10,733 nucleotides of DNA from Ferroglobus sp. (lineage in GTDB: Archaea > Halobacteriota > Archaeoglobi > Archaeoglobales > Archaeoglobaceae): the NCBI GenBank assembly GCA_015520115.1, contig WAQS01000022.1:1-10733 (forward strand), in the 5' to 3' direction. Under the pieces are notes generated by a model. It was not told the origin of the DNA and did no database searches. It saw only the letters and a list, made by a program, of their open reading frames with translations. A program made the translations under genes and the position numbers. This document shows, piece by piece, positions 6,487-10,733 of this stretch. Within the stretch, counting starts at the first letter, position 1. Every line of letters starts with the position of its first letter.

Positions 6487-6765
6487 GTGAAGCATCCGGC
6501 TGTAGTTCAGGTGAGAACGGAGATCGAAAAAGCCTTGGAAATAGCTAAGAAATTCGTTACTGAGGTGGAGAAGAGAAAAGATGGCGTGGACATATACTTT
6601 GAAGACGTTAACGAGGCGAGGAGGTTCATAAGCATATTTAAAAGGGCAACGAAAAAGAAAATTCTCGTGAAGTCGAGTACGAGTTACGCGGGTTTGAGGA
6701 AAGGGAGAGTGAGGTATCTTTTTACCTACTCTCTTAAGGAAGATGAGGGTGGAAAAGTACGTTAA
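6487..6765 (+). CDS. Small basic protein, possibly related to the C-terminal part of archaeal NMD3
   Basis: A 92-residue soluble, lysine-rich protein that starts at a GTG; an in-frame TGA at 6472-6474 prevents a longer form. The N-terminal half is a helix ('RTEIEKALEIAKKFVTEVEKRKDG'). It is followed by an alpha/beta stretch 'VDIYFEDVNEARRFISIFKRATKKKILVKSSTSYAGLRKGRVRYLFTYSL'. That order (D-h-Y-h, an Ala-Arg-containing helix, 'VKSS', 'G...GRVRYLFTYSL') recalls from memory the second half of archaeal NMD3-like proteins, but the zinc-ribbon half of NMD3 is absent. I regard this as a hint only. The gene overlaps the nuclease gene behind it by 23 bases, so the two are almost certainly co-expressed and perhaps work together. 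No ribosome binding site is present, and a TATA element about 25 bases upstream suggests a leaderless message. Confidence 0.65.
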   Translation: MKHPAVVQVRTEIEKALEIAKKFVTEVEKRKDGVDIYFEDVNEARRFISIFKRATKKKILVKSSTSYAGLRKGRVRYLFTYSLKEDEGGKVR

Positions 6766-7663
6766 AATAAAGAACGAGTTGAGGAGGCTGGAAGATTTAA
6801 ATAAAGCTGTTAAAAAGTACAAAATCAGAAGGGGAACGGCTTTCAGCATCCTCGTTCAGAAAAAGGTTAGCTACGTGAGGAGGAACTACCGTAAGTTCGA
6901 AAGGAGAGCTGAGGAAATTCTCGAATACTGGGAGGCAAACAAAGCCTTCCCGAGCTGGTTGAAACTTCCACCGGCTATGAAGCTCAGACTCCTCTTTAAA
7001 GCTATGGGTATGAGTAAAAAGAGGATAGCGAAAGTTCTTAAAAATCCGGAAGAATTTGGCGAGTTCGAAGATTTAATTTACGATGCTATATATCGGGATT
7101 ACGTCTACTCTCCCATAGCGACTGAAAATCTGGCAGCAAGGGGGAAAATTGGCGAGAAAATAGTTGAAAACTATTTGAGAATGCGAGGGGTGGACTTCAT
7201 CTCTGAGAGAGAAATTCAAGGAGACAAAACACCGGACTTTTTAATTCAAGAGGAGATGAAAATTAGAGGGAGAGTAGTTCGCTGGATAGAAAGCAAGTCG
7301 ATGTTTGGCGACATCTTTGCCTACGAAGACAATCTGAGGCAGTTTGAAAAGTATTCGAGCGAGTTTGGAGAGGGTATCGTAATTTTCTGGCACGGATTTT
7401 TGGACGTCTTGAAAGATAAAGATTTTCTGATAATCTCGGATATCGGATATTCGAGCAGAGAGAAGAGATTTTTGAAGGACATGATCGTCACGATCACCGA
7501 CGACGGAGAATTTTCTTGGAAAGGGGGAGAGGAGATTAGAAGCGGGAAATTCGTCAAAGAGCTCATAAGATTTTTCAAGAGCTGTTCGACCTCGATTGCT
7601 GCGGAGGAGAAAATGGTTGTGAAGAAAGCACTTGAAAAATTTGGGTATGTCGTCATTGCTTAG
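6743..7663 (+). CDS. TPD-domain nuclease, archaeal homologue of CDIN1 (C15orf41)
   Basis: A 306-residue predicted nuclease of the TPD family, the archaeal relatives of human CDIN1/C15orf41, which is mutated in congenital dyserythropoietic anaemia type I and binds Codanin-1. The N-terminal 110 residues are basic and helical ('RRGTAFSILVQKKVSYVRRNYRKF', 'AMGMSKKRIAKVL') and fit DNA-binding helix-turn-helix units. The PD-(D/E)XK core follows: E138 in 'GEKIVENYL', the name-giving TPD (163-165) in 'DKTPDFLI' with D165, and E183/K185 in 'RWIESKSMFGD'. The conserved-looking 'YSSEFGEGIVIFWHGF' (204-219) comes next. All residues expected for a divalent-metal nuclease are present. The substrate is unknown; relation to Holliday-junction resolvases has been proposed for the family. 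The ATG at 6743 lies inside the preceding small gene (23-base overlap). The 3' end overlaps the convergent protease gene by 11 bases. Confidence 0.9.
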   Translation: MRVEKYVKIKNELRRLEDLNKAVKKYKIRRGTAFSILVQKKVSYVRRNYRKFERRAEEILEYWEANKAFPSWLKLPPAMKLRLLFKAMGMSKKRIAKVLKNPEEFGEFEDLIYDAIYRDYVYSPIATENLAARGKIGEKIVENYLRMRGVDFISEREIQGDKTPDFLIQEEMKIRGRVVRWIESKSMFGDIFAYEDNLRQFEKYSSEFGEGIVIFWHGFLDVLKDKDFLIISDIGYSSREKRFLKDMIVTITDDGEFSWKGGEEIRSGKFVKELIRFFKSCSTSIAAEEKMVVKKALEKFGYVVIA

Positions 7664-8486
7664 CCATTTTTTCCGATCTTGGCACGAACTCAACGACCTC
7701 CCTTTGAAACATGGGTTGTGGATACAGCTCCATCAAGTCGTAAACCTCCTTGGGAACTTCAGTCTTCACGTTGAACCCCATCTTTTTCAGTTCTTCTGGA
7801 GTTAAGGGGTAATCGTGAGTCCACCTACCTTCCGTGAGGATTTTCGCTATTTCTTCCGCTCTTTCTTTACCCATTCTGTCCTCAAGAAGCTCGACTATAA
7901 AATCTCTTAGCTGTTTTATCGCCTTTTCAGCAATGTCAGCGAGAATCAAAGTTTGATCGTCTATCTCATTTACGTCCTTCCTCTCAACGGCTTTCAGTAT
8001 GGAAGGGGCTGGGTAGCCCATAATTTGAGGATCGAGAGGACCGAGAACTGCGTGGGGATCCATTATTATTTCATCAGCCGCTATGGCTATCAAAGTTCCA
8101 CCGCTCATCGCGTAATGGGGAACTATAACCGTAGTTTTAGCTGGGTGATCTTTTATCGCTTTGGCAATCTGCGTCGCAGCCAGAACAAGTCCGCCGGGAG
8201 TGTGGAGGATCAAGTCTATCGGCGTATCTCTTGGGGTCATTCTTATCGCCCTCAAAACCTGCTCCGAGTCTTCGATGTTTATGAATCGATAAAAGGGAAT
8301 TCCGAGGAGTCCTATTCTTTCTTGTCTGTGTATCAAAGTTATAACGCTGCTTCCCCTCATTCTGCTTAGCCTCTCCATGGCTCTAACTCTCATCGCTTGG
8401 AGTCTTCTGTAGCTTAGCTGGGGTGATATCAGCAAGTAAAAGAACAGAAGAAACCAGAATATCGAAAACGGGTCGAAGTAGTTCAT
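7653..8486 (-). CDS. Membrane-anchored SDH-family Clp-fold serine protease
   Basis: A 277-residue protein with one N-terminal membrane segment (about residues 7-22), a basic linker ('RRLQAMRVRAMERLSRMR'), then a ClpP/crotonase-fold domain of the SDH/DUF114 proteinase family related to SppA. Hallmarks are 'IDLILHTPGGLVLAATQIAKAI' (90-111), which forms the oxyanion-strand region, and 'PHYAMSGGTLIAIAADEIIMDPHAVLGPLDPQIMGYPAPS' (123-162). In that stretch S128 is the likely nucleophile. H145 or a downstream lysine such as K163 is the possible partner; the sequence alone does not settle dyad versus triad. It probably cleaves membrane or signal-peptide remnants at the cytoplasmic face. The ATG at 8484-8486 has no ribosome binding site but follows a TATA element (AAATATAT on the minus strand) by about 27 bases, so the message is probably leaderless. 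Confidence 0.9.
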   Translation of the reverse strand: MNYFDPFSIFWFLLFFYLLISPQLSYRRLQAMRVRAMERLSRMRGSSVITLIHRQERIGLLGIPFYRFINIEDSEQVLRAIRMTPRDTPIDLILHTPGGLVLAATQIAKAIKDHPAKTTVIVPHYAMSGGTLIAIAADEIIMDPHAVLGPLDPQIMGYPAPSILKAVERKDVNEIDDQTLILADIAEKAIKQLRDFIVELLEDRMGKERAEEIAKILTEGRWTHDYPLTPEELKKMGFNVKTEVPKEVYDLMELYPQPMFQREVVEFVPRSEKMAKQ

Positions 8487-8509
8487 GTTTAATTATATCC
8501 CAATCTCTC

Positions 8510-8517
8510 ATATATTT
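8510..8517. promoter_or_regulatory. TATA element of the SDH protease, possibly bidirectional
   Basis: On the minus strand AAATATAT, preceded by AAAGC, lies about 27 bases before the ATG at 8486. The core ATATAT is self-complementary. Read forward, it lies about 28 bases before an ATG at 8542 that opens a 12-codon frame in phase with the CPBP protease. The minus-strand role is the better supported one. Confidence 0.45.
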
Positions 8518-8556
8518 GCTTTTTGACCAACGAGAGCAAATATGAAGATCGAAACG

Positions 8557-8563
8557 TTAATAG
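8557..8563 (+). promoter_or_regulatory. Weak TATA-like element before the CPBP protease
   Basis: TTAATAG, preceded by GAAACG as a possible BRE, lies 24-27 bases before the GTG at 8584 and the ATG at 8587. No ribosome binding site precedes either start codon, so a leaderless transcript is plausible. The match to a TATA box is only moderate. Confidence 0.3.
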
Positions 8564-8583
8564 TCGTATTAGCTGGATAGACT

Positions 8584-9042
8584 GTGATGATTAGCAGAAG
8601 TGAAAGGGTTTTTATTCCACTGATGGTGGGAGTCCTGACATTTCTTGTGAACTTTTCGATCCTAACTTACATCTTCTCCGCATTTCCGTGGATTGTCAGC
8701 CTGTTTTTCGGCAAAGGAAGCTGGTGGGTTTACCAGCCTTTTAGCGTAAAGGTTTTTTACGTCGTCGGAATCGCTCCGGTTGTGGAGGAAATTATTCACA
8801 GGAGGATCGTACTTCAGTTCTTTCTCAGCAGAAATCTGTTGATTTTCGGACTCGTTGTTTCGAGTTTAACCTTCGGCGTCCATCACGTAATTTTCGGGTG
8901 GGGGTGGCTTAAGGCTGTGGATATGTTCTTTGTGGGCTTGGTATTCGGAATTATCTACACCAAATACAAACTCCTCGGTAGCTGGTTAAGTCACTTTTCG
9001 AATAACCTGATGTCGATACTATTCACAATTTTAATGAGTTAA
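8584..9042 (+). CDS. CPBP family intramembrane metalloprotease (CAAX/Abi type)
   Basis: A 152-residue membrane protein of the CPBP family (Abi/CAAX protease, Rce1-related), which uses glutamate and histidine residues inside the membrane to cut lipid-embedded peptides. All three signature motifs are present: EExxxR at 68-73 ('EEIIHRR'), FxxxH at 97-101 ('FGVHH'), and HxxxN at 137-141 ('HFSNN'). Membrane segments lie at about 10-35, 55-72, 82-100, 112-127 and 140-151. It is shorter than many relatives, which carry extra N-terminal helices. The start may be GTG at 8584 or the adjacent ATG at 8587. Directly upstream, a 12-codon frame in the same phase ends with TAG at 8578-8580. The natural substrate is unknown; bacterial members act in peptide maturation and self-immunity, but nothing here shows such a role. 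Confidence 0.88.
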   Translation: MMISRSERVFIPLMVGVLTFLVNFSILTYIFSAFPWIVSLFFGKGSWWVYQPFSVKVFYVVGIAPVVEEIIHRRIVLQFFLSRNLLIFGLVVSSLTFGVHHVIFGWGWLKAVDMFFVGLVFGIIYTKYKLLGSWLSHFSNNLMSILFTILMS

Positions 9043-9270
9043 TCTTTATTTTAATCTCGCCCCAAGCCAAAAACTTTCACCTCTGAAATTTTAAAAACGA
9101 AAAAGGAGCGTAGAGATGGGAATAGAACCTTCTCGTAAATTTTAGATGGTTGAACGTTCCGTTTCAGAGCTGGCAGCTCTCCAACTCTGCAATTCGTTTT
9201 AAAATAACGAGTTTGACGAAAGTTTATATACGACTATTAATCGTTTTAAATTTTAGTGCGTGGTGGTATT
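9043..9270. other. AT-rich intergenic region before the amino acid transporter
   Basis: Bases 9043-9270 hold no convincing gene. The start is T-rich (TCTTTATTTTAATC at 9043-9056) and could end the CPBP transcript. A small perfect hairpin, AGAGCT-GGC-AGCTCT, lies at 9166-9180. TCGTTTTAAA occurs twice (9194-9203 and 9241-9250), 47 bases apart, on either side of the likely TATA box of the binding-protein gene. The first copy also belongs to an inverted repeat with arms TCGTT and AACGA (9194-9210). Confidence 0.5.
9223..9230 (+). promoter_or_regulatory. Promoter of the LivK-type binding protein gene
   Basis: TTTATATA is a textbook archaeal TATA box, preceded by the purine-rich CGAAAG as a likely BRE. 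A start about 26 bases downstream falls near 9252, which leaves a leader of roughly 18 bases carrying the GGTGGT ribosome binding site at 9262-9267, just before the ATG at 9271. Confidence 0.65.
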
Positions 9271-10575
9271 ATGGGAAAGTGGAAGTTATTGGTGGCTTTA
9301 GTCCTTGCAGCATTCATTATTGGATGCGCTCAGCAGGCAGCAAAGCCAAAGGAAGAAGAAAAGAAGGCTGAGGTCGAACCGATAATCATTGGCTTGCCGC
9401 TGCCGATAAACTTCCCCGACGGCTACGCTCCCTATCGAGGAGCGGTTCTGGCTGCTGAAGAGATTAACGCTAAAGGAGGAATTAACGTTGGTGGAGTAAA
9501 AAGACCGATCAAGATTGAGGTTGTAGATACAAGAGACCTTGAGCCGGGAGTCCCAATTTCTGAAGCTCTGGCGGCGGTAGAAAAGTTAATTCTCGAAAAG
9601 AAAGTTCACGTTCTTGTTGGAGGGCCCGCGAGAAGTGAAGCCGCTTTGGCAACCCTCGACATTATTGCGAAGTATAAGGTTCCTTGGATCGTTAGTTGTG
9701 GAGTTTTAACGCCAGCTTTCCACAAGAGAATAGAGGAAAACTACGACAAGTACAAGTACGCTTTCAGGCTTAACGCTCACGCCGTGTGGCTCGCTAAAGA
9801 AAACGTTGACATCTTGGAGAAGCTCAGGGAGAAGTACGGATTCAACAAGGTTTACGTGATGGTTCAGGATGTGGAGCATGCGAGGAAGTTTGGGGAAGTT
9901 ATAGCGAAGATGCTTGAGGAGAAAGGGTGGAAAGTTGTTGGTTTTGACAGGTATCCTACGGGAACTACCGACTTCTCTTCTGGATTGCTGAAAGCGAAAA
10001 GCGAGGATGCGGACATACTTCTGATTCAGATGGACATGCCAGAAACTATGACGTTAATAAAGCAGTGGGCGGATCTGAAGGTTCCAGCTTTACCGATTGG
10101 ATTCATAAGAGCTGCTCAGGAGCAAAAGGCTTGGGAGGCTACTGAAGGAAAGGTGAACTACTTCATAGTTTCAGCAGGAGCTTTCACAGGAAACGCTCCC
10201 TCAAACGCTACCGAGTGGACGATGAAGTTCTATAACGCCTACACTAAGAGATGGGGAACACCGCCGCAGGGGCATGGAACTTCTGCAAGCTACATGGCGA
10301 TATACGTTGTTGCTGACGCAATTGAGAGAGCCGGCAGCTTAGATCCAGACAAAATCGTAAAAGCTTTGGAAGAAACGGACATGATGGGGGTTTTCGGAAG
10401 AATAAGGTTCGATCCGAAGAGCCATCAGGTAATACTTGCCGATGACCCGAAGGAAGGCGCTGTAACATGCTGGTTCCAGTGGCAGGACGGAAAGAGGGTG
10501 ACGATATATCCTCCTTCGATTGCTGAGGGAGAGATAAAGCTTCCACCGTGGATGCTCGAAAAGGCGAAGAGGTGA
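9271..10575 (+). CDS. livK: Branched-chain-type ABC transporter substrate-binding lipoprotein
   Basis: A 434-residue extracytoplasmic binding protein of the LivK type (periplasmic-binding fold type I). The first 18 residues are a signal peptide ending in the lipobox 'IIGC'; C19 would be lipidated to anchor the protein outside the cell membrane. A short Ala/Lys/Glu-rich linker follows (about 20-36). The ligand domain begins at 'PIIIGLPLPINF' with the usual 'GAVLAAEEINAKGGINVGG'; 'VHVLVGGPARSEAALATLDIIAKYKVPWI' and 'YVVADAIERAGSLDPDKIVKAL' are further family hallmarks. Such proteins bind branched-chain or other amino acids, amides or aromatic acids, so the ligand cannot be named. I chose ATG 9271 because GGTGGT sits just upstream; a GTG five codons earlier would put that site inside the gene. 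The permease gene starts three bases after the stop. Confidence 0.9.
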   Translation: MGKWKLLVALVLAAFIIGCAQQAAKPKEEEKKAEVEPIIIGLPLPINFPDGYAPYRGAVLAAEEINAKGGINVGGVKRPIKIEVVDTRDLEPGVPISEALAAVEKLILEKKVHVLVGGPARSEAALATLDIIAKYKVPWIVSCGVLTPAFHKRIEENYDKYKYAFRLNAHAVWLAKENVDILEKLREKYGFNKVYVMVQDVEHARKFGEVIAKMLEEKGWKVVGFDRYPTGTTDFSSGLLKAKSEDADILLIQMDMPETMTLIKQWADLKVPALPIGFIRAAQEQKAWEATEGKVNYFIVSAGAFTGNAPSNATEWTMKFYNAYTKRWGTPPQGHGTSASYMAIYVVADAIERAGSLDPDKIVKALEETDMMGVFGRIRFDPKSHQVILADDPKEGAVTCWFQWQDGKRVTIYPPSIAEGEIKLPPWMLEKAKR

Positions 10576-10578
10576 GGT

Positions 10579-10733
10579 ATGGAAGTTCTTTTAAATTTTT
10601 TAATTTACGGTTTGGTTCAAAGCGCCTTTTTATCCCTCGTAGCCATAGGTTTCTCTTTAACTTACGGAATAAGCAGGCTACCGAATTTCGCTCACGGGGC
10701 TTTGTACATCCTTGCAGGCTTTCTAATCTGGAA
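10579..10733 (+). CDS. livH: Branched-chain-type ABC transporter permease, N-terminal part
   Basis: The first 51 codons of a LivH-type permease, cut off by the window end. The product begins 'MEVLLNFLIYGLVQSAFLSL', then 'VAIGFSLTYGISRLPNFAHGALYILAGFLIW'. The stretch G-x-S-L-T-Y-G-I...NFAHGALY is the well-known N-terminal signature of this permease family. LivH forms half of the membrane channel for the substrate delivered by the binding protein encoded directly upstream. The ATG comes three bases after the preceding stop, and GAGGTGAGGT across that stop serves as the ribosome binding site, so the two genes are translated from one message. A second permease and two ATPases would be expected downstream. 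Confidence 0.92.
   Translation, partial: MEVLLNFLIYGLVQSAFLSLVAIGFSLTYGISRLPNFAHGALYILAGFLIW

Noticed and set aside
6433..6849. 138-codon minus-strand open frame across the nuclease pair
   Set aside because: It crosses the divergent promoter and lies antisense to the two overlapping plus-strand genes, whose motifs and coupling are much stronger evidence.
7241..7693. Minus-strand open frames opposite the nuclease C-terminal half
   Set aside because: They are antisense to the TPD and ESK catalytic region and show no domain or start signal.
7953..8369. 138-codon plus-strand frame opposite the SDH protease
   Set aside because: It is antisense to the clear Clp-fold domain, and its product is Tyr/Ser/Arg-rich with no family resemblance.
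9116..9145. Nine-codon open frame (MGIEPSRKF) with GGAG eight bases before it
   Set aside because: Short frames with a purine run upstream are expected by chance. It holds no run of regulatory codons and does not look like a leader peptide, so it was not listed as a gene.
9256..9270. GTG start five codons before the chosen livK ATG
   Set aside because: The GGTGGT ribosome binding site would lie inside the coding sequence, and the signal peptide is well formed from the ATG.
9150..9371. 73-codon plus-strand frame over the livK promoter
   Set aside because: It runs through the TATA box and the start of livK in another frame, and its product has no recognisable features.
1..10733. Search for CRISPR arrays, tRNA or rRNA genes, insertion sequences, attachment sites
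   Set aside because: No regularly spaced repeats, cloverleaf sequences, transposase-like proteins or terminal inverted repeats were seen. Nearly all of the window is accounted for by protein genes.

Overview
The window looks like a piece of a hyperthermophilic euryarchaeal chromosome, most likely from the Archaeoglobales (Ferroglobus, Geoglobus or Archaeoglobus). The evidence is the set of archaeal-type proteins: a type II archaeal A24 peptidase, a stand-alone ACT regulator of homoserine dehydrogenase, a short Trm5-like tRNA methyltransferase, a DUF112 membrane protein, an archaeal CDIN1-like nuclease and a membrane-anchored SDH-type Clp-fold protease. AT-rich TATA elements lie about 26 bases before many start codons, and GTG starts without ribosome binding sites are common. 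The organism is inferred from this content; no alignment was run.

Layout: (1) Bases 1-99 hold the last 32 codons of a plus-strand gene, probably a carbon-nitrogen hydrolase. (2) Bases 89-3137 are a tight minus-strand operon, ilvE - ACT regulator - hom - A24 prepilin/preflagellin peptidase. It joins aspartate-family and branched-chain amino acid metabolism to an unexpected membrane peptidase. (3) Bases 3217-3810 carry two plus-strand Tat translocase subunits, one TatB-flavoured and one TatA-flavoured, without tatC. They are divergent from ilvE and may share one symmetric TATA element with it. (4) Bases 3825-6448 are a minus-strand cluster: an unrecognised 207-residue protein, a DUF112/TctA-like membrane protein coupled by an ATGA overlap, and a Trm5-family methyltransferase. 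(5) Bases 6487-7663 are a plus-strand pair: a small basic protein with a faint resemblance to the back half of archaeal NMD3, overlapping a TPD/PD-(D/E)XK nuclease of the CDIN1 (C15orf41) family. (6) Bases 7653-8486 hold a minus-strand SDH-type protease, and 8584-9042 a plus-strand CPBP intramembrane protease. (7) After an AT-rich 228-base intergenic region come a lipoprotein substrate-binding protein of the LivK type (9271-10575) and the first 51 codons of its LivH permease, which runs off the end.

Most of the window is housekeeping or conserved archaeal content. No CRISPR array, insertion sequence, tRNA, rRNA or obvious phage feature was seen. The points most worth a second look are the archaeal homologue of the human congenital dyserythropoietic anaemia type I nuclease with its overlapping small partner gene, the peptidase embedded in the ilvE-hom operon, the divergent promoters with apparently leaderless starts, and a 12-codon open frame ending in an in-frame TAG just before the CPBP protease.
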